Assembly (NCBI GenBank): GCA_003168255.1
Contig: PMSU01000080.1
Coordinates: 1-39,323 of the forward strand
Length of the DNA stretch: 39,323 bases
Origin: Actinomycetota bacterium
Lineage (GTDB): Bacteria; Actinomycetota; Actinomycetes; Streptosporangiales; Streptosporangiaceae
Direction of reading: 5' to 3'
Under the pieces are notes generated by a model that had not been told where the DNA came from, ran no database searches, and saw nothing but the letters and a program-made list of their open reading frames with translations. How positions within the stretch are numbered: position 1 is the first letter of the stretch; each line of letters opens with the position of its first letter. This document shows positions 8,586 through 17,109 of this stretch, in pieces. The translations under genes were made by a program, and so were the position numbers.

Positions 8586-9131
8586 ATGAAGCTCGACACC
8601 TCCGTCGCTCCCGAGATTGCCATGCTGGCCGAAGCTCTGGGCGTGGCCGCCGTTCGTCCGGCAGACCGGGCGAGCGGGCCAGCGGGACCGGACGAGGCAG
8701 CAGAACCAGGAAGGGCGGCAGGCCTGGGCGGACCGACCCGGACCGCCCCGGCGAGCATCGGCTACCTGGCGGGCTGCCTGCGGCGCCTTGTGGCCGACCC
8801 GCAAAGGTGGTGGGACCTCGTCCGTTTCGATCCGCAACGCGCTGTGCGTGCCGCCGTTGCGGTGCCCGAGCCGGGCTGCGAGGCGTGGCTGATTGTGCTG
8901 CCCCCGGGCCACCGCGGCGAGGAGCAGGAGCAGGGCGGCGAAGTGGCGTGCCTGGTGGCGGGCGAGTCGACCGAGCTGACCATCGCGCCGAGTGGCCTGA
9001 AGGCGCGGCCGCTACAGCCCGGCCGGGTGCGGGTGCGCGGCGGGCAGCGGCCTTACCAGGTGATCAATGCTGGCAGCGGGTACGCGATTAGCCTGCATGC
9101 ACGGTCGCTGCCGGGCCGGCCGCCGGCCTAG
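8586..9131 (+). CDS. Cupin-like small protein
   Basis: The 181-aa protein starts at an ATG with GAAGGA at 8573-8578. Residues about 40-60 are low-complexity (Gly/Pro/Asp). The C-terminal half (85-175) has an alternating strand pattern with VPEPGCEAWLIVLPPGH and ending GQRPYQVINAGSGYAISLH, which resembles the small beta-barrel of cupin or cysteine-dioxygenase-like proteins. The usual metal-binding histidines are not clearly present. It is convergent with the AlkB gene, only 7 bp apart. The function is unknown, and the cupin label is a fold guess. Confidence 0.7.
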   Translation: MKLDTSVAPEIAMLAEALGVAAVRPADRASGPAGPDEAAEPGRAAGLGGPTRTAPASIGYLAGCLRRLVADPQRWWDLVRFDPQRAVRAAVAVPEPGCEAWLIVLPPGHRGEEQEQGGEVACLVAGESTELTIAPSGLKARPLQPGRVRVRGGQRPYQVINAGSGYAISLHARSLPGRPPA

Positions 9132-9138
9132 AGGACGT

Positions 9139-9795
9139 TCAGGCCAGTCCGGACTCGCGCAGCGTTACGTTGAGCCGCCCGCTGCCCAGGCCGATTCCCT
9201 GATCGCCGGTACCGGGCATCGTTTTCGGCACGCCGTGATAGGCGAGCCTGGACGGTCCGCCGAACACGAACAGATCCCCGGATTCAAGCGGAACGTCCGT
9301 CCACGGCTTGCCGCGATCCCGCGTGTTGCCGAACCTGAATACGCAGCTGTCCCCGAGGCTCAGCGAGACCACCGGTGCCAGCGACCGCTCTTCGCGGTCG
9401 GCGTGCATGCCCATCTTGGCGGTCCCGTGGTAATAGTTGATCAGGGCGATGTCCGGACGGTACTCAGCAACCGCCTGCTCGTCGGCGTATGCCTCGGCAA
9501 CGGCGCGCCGGCCGAGGTCAGCCAGCCAGCCGGGGAATGGCTTGACCGGCGCTCCGTCCACGTCATCCGCTGTCCGCGAGTACCGGTACGGGAGCCAGTG
9601 CCAGCCCAGGCACACCGTCTGCACCGACATGACGCTGCCGCCGGGCAGCCGGGTGGCGCGCATTCCGGCCGGCGGGCGGGACCATTCCCTGCAGGCAGAC
9701 ACCAGCCGCTGCTGCTCGGCAGGGCTCAGCCAGCCGGGCACATGCACGGCTCCCGGCGAGATCTCTGCCCTCGGACGCGGGATGAGTGCCGTCAC
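9139..9795 (-). CDS. alkB: AlkB-type 2-oxoglutarate/Fe(II) dioxygenase
   Basis: This 218-aa enzyme is expected to repair alkylated bases (N1-methyladenine, N3-methylcytosine) by oxidative demethylation. Counting from the GTG at 9795, the iron ligands are H131 and D133 (MHADRE) and H187 (AYHGVPK). Two arginines, R207 and R213 in GSGRLNVTLR, match the 2-oxoglutarate-binding pair of AlkB. The substrate lid YYRYSRTA-type segment near residue 70 is also present. The start is a GTG; a TTG at 9822 is the only upstream alternative. No ada gene is adjacent. AlkB paralogues that act on RNA or protein exist, so the exact substrate is not proven. Confidence 0.9.
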   Translation of the reverse strand: MTALIPRPRAEISPGAVHVPGWLSPAEQQRLVSACREWSRPPAGMRATRLPGGSVMSVQTVCLGWHWLPYRYSRTADDVDGAPVKPFPGWLADLGRRAVAEAYADEQAVAEYRPDIALINYYHGTAKMGMHADREERSLAPVVSLSLGDSCVFRFGNTRDRGKPWTDVPLESGDLFVFGGPSRLAYHGVPKTMPGTGDQGIGLGSGRLNVTLRESGLA

Positions 9796-9953
9796 CCGTC
9801 TGAGTATGCCGCGCGAACCCAAGACTGCGGCCGGGCTATCGACCGGAATCGGGTGGAATCAAACTTTTGCGATTTTGCCGTGGTGCCCCTTCCCGGCGGG
9901 ATGCGGCGCGATCTAGGCTGGCGCCGCCGTGACCCGAAAGAGAGGTTCCCACC

Positions 9954-10700
9954 ATGCGAAGGATTCTCACGATCACCGGTGCCACAGTGGTGCTTGGCCT
10001 GACAGGAGTCGCGGGCAGCGCGGTGACGCAGGCCGCGCCGCAGCATGTCAGCGCACTACAGCAGCCCGCTGCAAAGGTCGCTGTGCGACCCGACACCGCC
10101 GTCCCCAAGGCAGCGGGGAACGCCCCGGCAGCATCGAACGGCTGCGGCTTCGTCCGCGCGATCCCTGCCGACAACTACAAGGGCCTGCCTAACTTCACTG
10201 CGGCCAAGGCCGCGCACCCGTTTATCGTCCGCATGTTCACCACCCAGGGCTTGATCGTCTTCCGCGCGGAGACCGCGGCCGCGCCATGCACCACGTACTC
10301 CTTCCGGTTCCTCGCCGAACGGGGGTATTTCACCTGGACTCATTGCCACCGGCTCACGCTTAAGGGCATCTACGTGCTCCAGTGCGGTGACCCGACCGGC
10401 ACCGGCTCTGGCGCTCCCGGCTACAAGTTCAACGACGAGAACCTGGCCGGCGCCACCTACCCGGCCGGCACGGTTGCCATGGCCAACGCGGGACCCGACA
10501 CCAACGGCAGTCAGTTCTTCTTCTGCTGGAAGAACACCAAGCTCGCGCCCGACTACACGCCGTTCGGCGTCGTGATCCAGGGGATGAACGTGCTGAAGAA
10601 GATCGCGGCAGCTGGTGACGACAGCCAGAACGGCCCCGGCGACGGCTATCCGCACCTGTTCGTCGCGTTCAGGTACGTGCAGATCCAGTTCACCAAGTAG
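9954..10700 (+). CDS. Secreted cyclophilin-type peptidyl-prolyl isomerase
   Basis: The 248-aa protein has a Sec signal peptide (MRRILTITGATVVLGLTGVA, cleavage near residue 28) and a spacer rich in Ala/Pro. A cyclophilin domain follows (about 85-245) with CHRLTLKGIYVLQCGDPTGT, then GYKFNDENL and MANAGPDTNGSQFFF. It should catalyse cis-trans prolyl isomerisation outside the membrane. The active-site strand is altered: canonical FHR is CHR and QGGD is QCGD, and the mature protein has five cysteines, unusual for an actinobacterial exported cyclophilin. AGAGAGG (9939-9945) is its ribosome-binding site. A strong terminator follows. Confidence 0.9.
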   Translation: MRRILTITGATVVLGLTGVAGSAVTQAAPQHVSALQQPAAKVAVRPDTAVPKAAGNAPAASNGCGFVRAIPADNYKGLPNFTAAKAAHPFIVRMFTTQGLIVFRAETAAAPCTTYSFRFLAERGYFTWTHCHRLTLKGIYVLQCGDPTGTGSGAPGYKFNDENLAGATYPAGTVAMANAGPDTNGSQFFFCWKNTKLAPDYTPFGVVIQGMNVLKKIAAAGDDSQNGPGDGYPHLFVAFRYVQIQFTK

Positions 10701-10716
10701 TCCCCAGCACGCATGG

Positions 10717-10757
10717 GGCGAGAGCGGGCGCATCCCTTGAGTGCGCCCGCTCTCGCC
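10717..10757. terminator. Bidirectional terminator between cyclophilin and lectin genes
   Basis: A perfect 16-bp inverted repeat starts GGCGAGAGCGGGCGCA (10717-10732), with a 9-nt loop and the complementary arm at 10742-10757, followed by GTTG. It sits between two convergent genes and can serve both. Confidence 0.82.
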
Positions 10758-10772
10758 GTTGCCAGCGGGTGG

Positions 10773-11477
10773 TCAGCGCCAGTATTGGTTGACTCTTCCC
10801 TCCGGGTTGTAGATCTGAATCTGATCGCCGTCGCCCAGGTCCCCCGCCGTCGCGTCGAGGACAAAATCCGGGTAGTCCGCGTAGAGATAGAGATAGGAGG
10901 TATTTCCGGTGAACCAGGCGCCGAAGTTCCACTCCGCGTTGGTGGTGTTGTCGGCGCAGCTATAGAGCTGGACGTGGCTGCCGTCCGACAGTCCCGCCGA
11001 GTCGTTCGCGTTCAGGCACTCCGACGGGTACTGGACGTTCTCCATGATCGTGATGTAGTCCGAGGTGCTCCCGTCGTAGTAGACGGGAACCCATGCCTGG
11101 TTCTGCGTCTGCTTGCAGGTCCAGAGCTGGACCTTGTCGCCGTTCTTTCCCGCCGTGGAGCCGGAATCGTTCGCGTCCAGGCAGTATTTGCCGTTGTCAG
11201 ACTCGTTTTCCAGGTACCAGTAAGCGGCCGTGGCGGTGCCTGGGCGCGCCCCTCTCCGGTCGAGCCTTGTCCTCAGGGTTGGGGACAGCGAAGATATCGG
11301 GATCTTGCCGCCCTTGACTGCCATCAGGCCGTGGGAGGTCCGCGTGGTTATCTTCGCGGGCCCGGCAGCGGCAGAACCCGCCATCGCGGGACCGGTAGCA
11401 AGGAGACCGAGGCCGGCCAGCGAGCCAACCGTCGCCATGAGTGCCACCGCGAGCCTAGGGATTCTTCGTTGACGCAT
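10773..11477 (-). CDS. Secreted ricin-type beta-trefoil lectin protein
   Basis: The 234-aa protein has a Sec signal peptide (about 1-33, ending AMA) and a single beta-trefoil domain (about 90-234). Repeated units show CLDAND, CLNAND and VLDATA strand motifs and the QxW-type ends NQAW, NAEW and NQYW. Such domains bind sugars, often galactose- or xylose-containing polymers, and usually sit next to a catalytic domain. Here no enzyme domain is fused, so it may act as a free lectin or be a regulator of hydrolase attachment. The ribosome-binding site TCAGGAGAGAAA precedes the ATG directly. It is convergent with the cyclophilin gene. Confidence 0.9.
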   Translation of the reverse strand: MRQRRIPRLAVALMATVGSLAGLGLLATGPAMAGSAAAGPAKITTRTSHGLMAVKGGKIPISSLSPTLRTRLDRRGARPGTATAAYWYLENESDNGKYCLDANDSGSTAGKNGDKVQLWTCKQTQNQAWVPVYYDGSTSDYITIMENVQYPSECLNANDSAGLSDGSHVQLYSCADNTTNAEWNFGAWFTGNTSYLYLYADYPDFVLDATAGDLGDGDQIQIYNPEGRVNQYWR

Positions 11478-11813
11478 TTTCTCTCCTGACCTGGGCTACT
11501 GGACGGACACATCCGCGGTCTGAGCTGCATACGCCGCTCGTCGGGCGGCCGTGCCATGCTCCTAAGCCTTAGCCGTGGCCGTGGAAGCTGGCTGTGCGCC
11601 GGCTGTCGGCCGTTTCCTGTAGCCGGTTACGTCGGAGTGCCGGCAGCTGGCACGGTGGAATCCGCGGTCCGGCCAGCGCCGGGCGTGGCGGGCCCGTACA
11701 GGAACCCGGTCAAGGGACTACAGGACCCGGGGCGACTAGTGTCAAGCGGGTACAACCGGGACACAGCCAAGCCGACCGGCCGGTGTGTCGATAACCGAAC
11801 TTGGGGTGCTTGC
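11478..11813. other. Intergenic region, divergent promoters
   Basis: These 336 bp separate the lectin gene (leftward) from the methyltransferase gene (rightward). The open frame continues upstream of the methyltransferase through this stretch, but its translation is Arg/Pro-rich without conserved pattern. A direct repeat TACAGGA(A)CCCGG occurs at about 11698 and 11719. I see no RNA gene and no clear promoter consensus. Confidence 0.5.
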
Positions 11814-12647
11814 GTGGCTGAGCTGACCAGGCTGCTGGACACCTGGCGCTGCGACCTGGACTCCTGGGCGATCCCAGCGCACATCAGCGCGGCGGTTGCC
11901 GAATCTCCCTGGGTGCTCGCGCGGCCGGTGTTCGCCCGCCGTGCGGACCGGCTGAGCAGTGCCCCGTCGGGCCCGTCCTATGAGCGGGCCTGGGCGGCGC
12001 TCGACCCGCCGGGAAGCATCCTGGATGTCGGCGCGGGGGCCGGAGCCGCCTGCCTTCCGCTGCTTTCCCGCGGCACGGCGCTCACCGTTGTTGACCGCGA
12101 CGCCGGGATGCTGGCCCTAGTTGCCGAACGGGCCGCCGTCCTGGATGTTGCCGCTCAGTGCGTGCACGGCAGCTGGCCGGAGGCTGCCGCGCAGGTCCCG
12201 GCCGCCGACCTGGTGACCTGCCATCACGTCCTGTACAACGTGCCCGACCTGGCGCCCTTCGTGTCAGCGCTCACGGCCCGCGCGCGGCGGGTCGTGATCA
12301 CCGAGATGACCGCCGAGCATCCGCTGGTGACGCTGAATGGGTTGTGGCTGAAGTTCCATGGCCTGCGGCGGCCGGAATCACCTACCGCGGCGGACCTGCT
12401 GCAGATCCTGGCCGCGATGGGCTTGCAGCCCGGCCACCAGCGGTGGCGCCGTCCCGGTGCGGTGGACTACGCGAGCTTCGAAGAACTCACCGACGTCACC
12501 AGGCGACGGCTGTGCCTGCCGCCCGAGCGTGCCGCCGAGGTGGCCGACGCGCTGGCCGAGGCCGGCGCCGACCCGTCCCATCCGGGCGAACTCGCGTCGC
12601 CGGGGCGGGAGGTCGTCACCATCTGGTGGCAGGGCGGCGCGGATTGA
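11814..12647 (+). CDS. Class I SAM-dependent methyltransferase
   Basis: The 277-aa protein has the Rossmann motif I ILDVGAGAGAACLPLL (residues 69-84), motif II TVVDRDAGML, and a later LVTCHHVLYNVPDLAPFVSAL segment typical of UbiE/Methyltransf_11 enzymes. The substrate is not evident. A GTG at 11814 is chosen because the protein's conserved helices (AELTRLLDTWRCDLDSW) begin right there; the frame is open further upstream to 11556, but that part is unconserved. It converges on the SCP2 gene with a 5-bp gap. Confidence 0.85.
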   Translation: MAELTRLLDTWRCDLDSWAIPAHISAAVAESPWVLARPVFARRADRLSSAPSGPSYERAWAALDPPGSILDVGAGAGAACLPLLSRGTALTVVDRDAGMLALVAERAAVLDVAAQCVHGSWPEAAAQVPAADLVTCHHVLYNVPDLAPFVSALTARARRVVITEMTAEHPLVTLNGLWLKFHGLRRPESPTAADLLQILAAMGLQPGHQRWRRPGAVDYASFEELTDVTRRRLCLPPERAAEVADALAEAGADPSHPGELASPGREVVTIWWQGGAD

Positions 12648-12652
12648 GCTGG

Positions 12653-12997
12653 TCAGAGGAGTCTCCTGAGCCGGAGCAGGTCGAGCAGGTTGCCCTCGAT
12701 CTTCAGCTTGCCGGTCAGCCAGGCGTGGGCGAATTTCGCGGGGTCTTCCGCGATCGAGATCAGGTCGTCGCTGTTCGCGGTGAACCTGACCTGCGCGGGC
12801 TTTTCGTCTGGCGCCGCTTCCACGACCGGGTCCGCGCCGTGCGGCCCGATGCGGGTGACGAACAGCACGCCAAGGTCGGGTACTCGGCAGCTCATCGTGC
12901 GCTCAGGGAAGTTAGCGGCACGATCGGCAGGGTCCATCTCGGTAATGCGTCCGGTCAGGCTCTCCAGCGCCTTGCGGCATTCATCCGCGGTGGCCAA
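12653..12997 (-). CDS. SCP2 sterol-binding-domain protein
   Basis: The 114-aa protein covers a complete small SCP2-like domain: ALESLTGRI near the N-terminus, then alternating strands FTANSDDLISIAEDP and a helix FAHAWLTGKLKIEGNLLDLL, the hallmark end of the family. Such proteins bind lipids or sterol-like molecules in a hydrophobic tunnel. The start is a TTG at 12997, supported by GAGG with a spacing of about 7; the longer frame to 13129 lacks conservation. Conserved neighbours in actinobacteria place a similar SCP2 gene close to tlyA, but a functional link is not shown. Confidence 0.87.
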   Translation of the reverse strand: MATADECRKALESLTGRITEMDPADRAANFPERTMSCRVPDLGVLFVTRIGPHGADPVVEAAPDEKPAQVRFTANSDDLISIAEDPAKFAHAWLTGKLKIEGNLLDLLRLRRLL

Positions 12998-13146
12998 TCT
13001 CGACCTCGCTCTCTCGGCAGGTGCCCATCCTGTCAGCCTCGGGCAGGTAATGACGGTAAGGGTGCGCGTGATGCACCGGCCTGTCGGTTTCGAACGGTAG
13101 CGTTTCTCGGGGAAACGGTGCACCGGCACGAGGAGCGTGGAGGCAT

Positions 13147-13326
13147 ATGCAGCACGAGAACGAGGAGACCGGCGAGGCGCGGGTTGATCAGGCGATCGCC
13201 GGGCTCGGCAGCCTGCCCGGCCTGCCGCTCGACGAGCACGTAGCGGTCTTCGAGGACATGCACGCCACGCTGCGGCAGGTGCTCAGCGAGCTCGATTCCG
13301 GGCCGGCGGATGCGGCCGGCCGCTGA
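13147..13326 (+). CDS. Small conserved protein (Rv1693-like)
   Basis: This 59-aa protein begins MQHENEETGEARVDQAIAGL and ends ELDSGPADAAGR. GGAGG at 13139-13143 precedes the ATG. It is acidic and helical, with a central LPGLPLDEHVAVFEDMH segment. Its size and place directly before tlyA match Rv1693 (58 aa) of M. tuberculosis, which supports it as a real gene. No function is known. It is 18 bp from the tlyA start and surely cotranscribed with it. Confidence 0.85.
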   Translation: MQHENEETGEARVDQAIAGLGSLPGLPLDEHVAVFEDMHATLRQVLSELDSGPADAAGR

Positions 13327-13344
13327 GCAGGGATGCCACCAGTC

Positions 13345-14142
13345 ATGGCCAGCCGGATCAGGCTTGATGCCGAACTCGTCAGGCGGGGCCTTGCCCGGTC
13401 AAGGGAACAGGCGGCCGAGCTGATCACCGGCGGCCGTGTCGCCGTGGCCGGGCTGGTCGCCGGCAAGCCCGCGACGCAGGTGGGCCGGGATGCCGCGATC
13501 ACTGTCAGTGGCGACGCCGGGCCCGGATACGTGTCCCGGGGCAGCCACAAGCTGGCCGGGGCCCTCGCGGCATTCGGTGACCTGACGGTTGCCTCCCGCC
13601 GCTGCCTGGACGCGGGCGCTTCCACCGGCGGTTTTACCGATGTGCTGCTGCGCGCGGGAGCCGGGCACGTCATCGCGGTGGACGTCGGTTATGGCCAGCT
13701 CGCCTGGGTACTGCGCATTGATCCAAGGGTCACCGTCCTGGAGAGAGTCAACGTGCGCGAGCTGCGGCCGGAGCAGGTGGCGCCGCCGCCTGCCCTGGTG
13801 GTGGCCGACCTGTCCTTCATATCCCTGGCAACTCCGCTGCCGGCGCTGGTGAGCTGCGCTGCCCAGGACGCGGATTTCGTCCTCCTGGTGAAGCCGCAGT
13901 TCGAGGTGGGCAAGGGCCGGGTCGGGCCGGGCGGCGTGGTACGGGATCCTGAGCTCAGGGCGGAGGCAGTGTCCGGTGTCGCACGTGCCGCGGCCGCGTA
14001 CGGCCTGGGCGTCGCGGGCGTAACAGCAAGCCCGCTGCCTGGACCGGCCGGCAACGTGGAATATTTCCTGTGGCTGCGCCGCGGTGCGCCGCCGCTCGAC
14101 GGCGGCGAGCTTGACCAGGCGATCTCGGATGGCCCGCAGTAG
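13345..14142 (+). CDS. tlyA: 16S/23S rRNA 2'-O-methyltransferase TlyA
   Basis: The 265-aa enzyme methylates the 2'-OH of C1409 in 16S and C1920 in 23S rRNA; loss of it gives capreomycin and viomycin resistance in mycobacteria. Residues 1-60 form an S4 RNA-binding domain (MASRIRLDAELVRRGLARSR). The FtsJ-like domain has motif I CLDAGASTGGF and the catalytic tetrad K69, D155, K183, E239 in SHKL, DLSF, KPQF and NVEYF, which aligns position for position with the mycobacterial enzyme. The ATG at 13345 matches the mycobacterial start; an ATG at 13333 is also in frame. It is followed 25 bp later by NAD kinase. Confidence 0.96.
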   Translation: MASRIRLDAELVRRGLARSREQAAELITGGRVAVAGLVAGKPATQVGRDAAITVSGDAGPGYVSRGSHKLAGALAAFGDLTVASRRCLDAGASTGGFTDVLLRAGAGHVIAVDVGYGQLAWVLRIDPRVTVLERVNVRELRPEQVAPPPALVVADLSFISLATPLPALVSCAAQDADFVLLVKPQFEVGKGRVGPGGVVRDPELRAEAVSGVARAAAAYGLGVAGVTASPLPGPAGNVEYFLWLRRGAPPLDGGELDQAISDGPQ

Positions 14143-14167
14143 GTTCCAACCAGGAGGAGCACACGGC

Positions 14168-15346
14168 ATGACGGACGGGAAGAGAACGGTGCTCCTGGTC
14201 GCGCACACCGGGCGGCCGCAGGCGCGCAATAGCGCGCGATTCGTCGTGGACAGGCTTACCGCGGCAGGCCTGTCCGTGCGCGTGCTCGCCCCGGAAGCCC
14301 GCGCACTGCGCTGCGTCGCGGAAGAGGTCCCCCCCGGTCCCGAGGCGGCGGCCGGCGCGGAGGTCGTGATCGTCATCGGCGGTGACGGGACGCTGCTGCG
14401 CGCGGCCGAGGTCGCCCGCCCGGCGGGTGCTCCGCTGCTGGGCGTCAACCTGGGCCATGTGGGCTTCCTCGCCGAGGCCGACCCCGATGACCTGGCCGAG
14501 ACCGTGGACCGCGTGGTGGCGCGCCATTACCAGGTTGAGCGCCGGATGACGATCGACGTGACCGTGCAGCAGAACGGAAGCATCACCGCCGTCACCTGGG
14601 CGCTGAACGAGGCCACCGTGGAGAAGACCCCGCGCATCGGGATGCTCGAGGTCGTCACCGAGGTGGACGGGCGGCCGCTGTCCAGCTGGGACTGCGATGG
14701 CGTGATCTGCGCAACGCCCACCGGGTCCACCGCGTACGCGTTCTCGGCCGGCGGGCCGGTGGTCTGGCCGGAGGTGGAGGCGCTGCTGCTGGTCCCGATC
14801 TGCGCGCATGCGCTCTTCGCAAGCCCGATGGTGATCTCACCCGCTTCCACGCTCGCGGTCGAGGTGATCGGCGGGTCGGCGCGGGGAGTGGCGCCGCTGG
14901 CTGGGCTGGGCACCGAGCCAAGCTCCGGGCGTGGCGAGATGACAGGGGCCGTTCTGTGGTGCGATGGTCGCCGTAGTGTCGATCTGCCGCCGGGCTCGAG
15001 GGTCGAGGTGAGGCGCGGGGTGCGTCCTGTACTGCTGGCCAGGCTCCAGCACAGCGGGACGAGGACCGGGACGGGTGCGGCGCAGGAATCCGCATCACGT
15101 GCCGGGGTCGGTGCGCCGTTCACCGATCGCCTGGTCGCGAAGTTCGGGCTGCCGGTGACCGGATGGCGCGGCAGGCAGGAGGCCCTGGCGCCGCGCCCGG
15201 CGGCTGATCGCCGGGCAGCACCGGCCGGCCGCGCAGCACCGGGCGGCCGGGCAGCACCAGGCGCGCAGGCAGTACCGGACGGCTGGACAGTGTCGGACGG
15301 ACGGGTAGTACCGGGCGGAGAGGAGGCGTCACGGGCCGATGCTTGA
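14168..15346 (+). CDS. nadK: NAD kinase
   Basis: This 392-aa protein phosphorylates NAD to NADP. The phosphate-donor motif GGDG is at 71-74, the NE pair at 147-148, and the conserved TPTGSTAYAFSAGGP at 183-197. AGGAGG (14152-14157) sets the ATG at 14168. The mycobacterial enzyme (Rv1695) is about 307 aa; the extra length here is a C-terminal low-complexity tail (about 300-392) that includes an 18-bp repeat array. The gene overlaps recN by 8 bp, so the two are translationally coupled, as in other actinobacteria. Confidence 0.96.
   Translation: MTDGKRTVLLVAHTGRPQARNSARFVVDRLTAAGLSVRVLAPEARALRCVAEEVPPGPEAAAGAEVVIVIGGDGTLLRAAEVARPAGAPLLGVNLGHVGFLAEADPDDLAETVDRVVARHYQVERRMTIDVTVQQNGSITAVTWALNEATVEKTPRIGMLEVVTEVDGRPLSSWDCDGVICATPTGSTAYAFSAGGPVVWPEVEALLLVPICAHALFASPMVISPASTLAVEVIGGSARGVAPLAGLGTEPSSGRGEMTGAVLWCDGRRSVDLPPGSRVEVRRGVRPVLLARLQHSGTRTGTGAAQESASRAGVGAPFTDRLVAKFGLPVTGWRGRQEALAPRPAADRRAAPAGRAAPGGRAAPGAQAVPDGWTVSDGRVVPGGEEASRADA
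15212..15319 (+). repeat. 18-bp in-frame tandem repeat, 6 copies
   Basis: Six successive 18-bp units encode the hexapeptides RAAPAG, RAAPGG, RAAPGA, QAVPDG, WTVSDG and RVVPGG in the disordered C-terminal tail of NAD kinase. The first three units are the closest to each other at DNA level. Confidence 0.8.
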
Positions 15347-17081
15347 GGAGGTCCGGATCACCGGGCTCGGCGTGATCGACGATGCGGTCCTCGAGCCATC
15401 CCCCGGGTTGACAGTGGTCACCGGAGAGACCGGGGCGGGCAAGACAATGGTGGTGACCGGGCTCGGTCTGCTGTTCGGCGGGCGCGGTGACCCGGCGCGG
15501 GTGCGTCCCGGCGCGGACCGTGCCACGGTCGAGGGCCGGCTGCGCATCGACCCGGGCGGCCACGTCGCGAAGCAGGTGGACGAGGCGGGCGGCGAGCTCG
15601 ATGATGACGGCAGGGCCCTGGTCATCAGCCGTTCGGTATCTGCCGAGGGTAGATCACGCGCGCACGCCGGCGGCCGCGCGGTGCCGGTTTCGCTGCTCAC
15701 CTACCTAGCCGACGAGCTGGTCGCGATACACGGCCAGGCCGACCAGCAGCAGCTGCTCAAGCCGGCCAGGCAGCGCGCGGCGCTTGACCGGTACGCGGGC
15801 GCCGAACTGTCCGGTGTGCTGGCGGACTACCAGCGCGCCTACCAGCGCCATCGTGAGGTGCGCGGCGAGCTGACCGAGCTGACCGATCGCGCCCGCGAGC
15901 GGGCGCAGCAGGCAGACGACCTGCGCAGCGGTCTCGTTGAGATCGATCGCCTGGAGCCGGCCCAGGGGGAGGACGAGGATCTGCTGGCCGAGCAGGAGCG
16001 GCTGGCGCACGCCGACGCCCTGCATACGGCGGCGACCGCCGCGCACGAGGCGCTGGTTGGCGACCCGTCGGCCGGGAGCGACGACGGCGCGGACGCGGCC
16101 ACGCTGCTGACCGGTGCCACCCGCGCGCTCGACGGCGTCTCGGACCACGACGCGGCCCTGGCCGGGCTGGCGGCCCGCCTAGCCGAGGCTGCGTACGTAA
16201 TCGCCGACGTGGCCGCCGAGCTTGCCTCCTACGCTCAGTCGGTGGAGGCAGACCCGGCCAGGCTTGCCGCCGTGCAGGAGCGCCGCGCCGAGCTGGGCAG
16301 GCTGATCCGCGCATTCGGCAGCCGCGGCGACGGCGCCGGTGACCTAGCCGCGGTGCTCGCCTGGTCCAAGGAGGCCGCGGGCAGGCTTGCCGAGCTGGAC
16401 GGCGATGACGACAGGCTATCCGCGCTGGCTGCCGAGGAGGCCGCGCTTGCCGCCCAAGCGGACGGCCTGGCCGTGCAGCTGACCGAGTTGCGCAAGAAGG
16501 CCGCGGAGCGGTTCGCCGGTGCGGTCAGCGCCGAGCTCGCCGCGCTGGCCATGCCGCACGCGCGGCTGACGGTTGCGATCACGGCGGCCAGCGAGCTCGG
16601 GCCGTATGGCCGGGACGAGGTGGAGATCAGGCTCGCCGCGCACCCCGGCGCGCCTGCGCTGCCGCTGCACAAAGGTGCCTCGGGCGGCGAGCTGTCCCGG
16701 GTCATGCTGGCCATCGAGGTGGTCTTCGCGGGTGCCGACCCGGTGCCGACGTTCGTGTTCGACGAGGTCGACGCCGGCGTGGGCGGCAAGGCGGCCGTGG
16801 AGGTCGGGCGGCGCCTGGCCAGGCTGGCCAGGCTGGCCCAGGTAGTCGTGGTGACCCACCTGCCGCAGGTCGCCGCGTTCGCCGACACCCACCTGGTGGT
16901 CGCGAAGTCTGACGACGGCTCGGTCACCCGCAGTGGCGTCACCCGGCTCGACCAGGGCGGCCGGGTGCGCGAGCTGTCCCGGATGCTGGCCGGGCTTGAG
17001 GACTCTGAGTTCGGCCAGGCGCACGCCGAGGAACTGCTCGGCCTCGCCGCCGCGCAGCGCGCCGAGCTAGCCAAGCCGTGA
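15339..17081 (+). CDS. recN: DNA repair ATPase RecN
   Basis: The 580-aa protein is an SMC-like ATPase that acts at double-strand breaks. The Walker A motif GETGAGKT is at 29-36; the two long central coiled-coil arms occupy about 155-370; the ABC signature KGASGGELSRVMLA (about 447-460) and Walker B FVFDEVDAGVGG (about 473-484) follow. Length and order of motifs match the family. Its start codon lies within the last codons of nadK. It is convergent with egtD, with a 28-bp gap and no clear terminator. Confidence 0.97.
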   Translation: MLEEVRITGLGVIDDAVLEPSPGLTVVTGETGAGKTMVVTGLGLLFGGRGDPARVRPGADRATVEGRLRIDPGGHVAKQVDEAGGELDDDGRALVISRSVSAEGRSRAHAGGRAVPVSLLTYLADELVAIHGQADQQQLLKPARQRAALDRYAGAELSGVLADYQRAYQRHREVRGELTELTDRARERAQQADDLRSGLVEIDRLEPAQGEDEDLLAEQERLAHADALHTAATAAHEALVGDPSAGSDDGADAATLLTGATRALDGVSDHDAALAGLAARLAEAAYVIADVAAELASYAQSVEADPARLAAVQERRAELGRLIRAFGSRGDGAGDLAAVLAWSKEAAGRLAELDGDDDRLSALAAEEAALAAQADGLAVQLTELRKKAAERFAGAVSAELAALAMPHARLTVAITAASELGPYGRDEVEIRLAAHPGAPALPLHKGASGGELSRVMLAIEVVFAGADPVPTFVFDEVDAGVGGKAAVEVGRRLARLARLAQVVVVTHLPQVAAFADTHLVVAKSDDGSVTRSGVTRLDQGGRVRELSRMLAGLEDSEFGQAHAEELLGLAAAQRAELAKP

Positions 17082-17109
17082 CCGCCCCGGGACCCGGCCC
17101 AGACCCCGC

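Noticed and set aside
11556..11813. N-terminal extension of the methyltransferase frame
   Set aside because: The extra 86 residues are unconserved and lack a ribosome-binding site; the conserved protein begins at the GTG at 11814.
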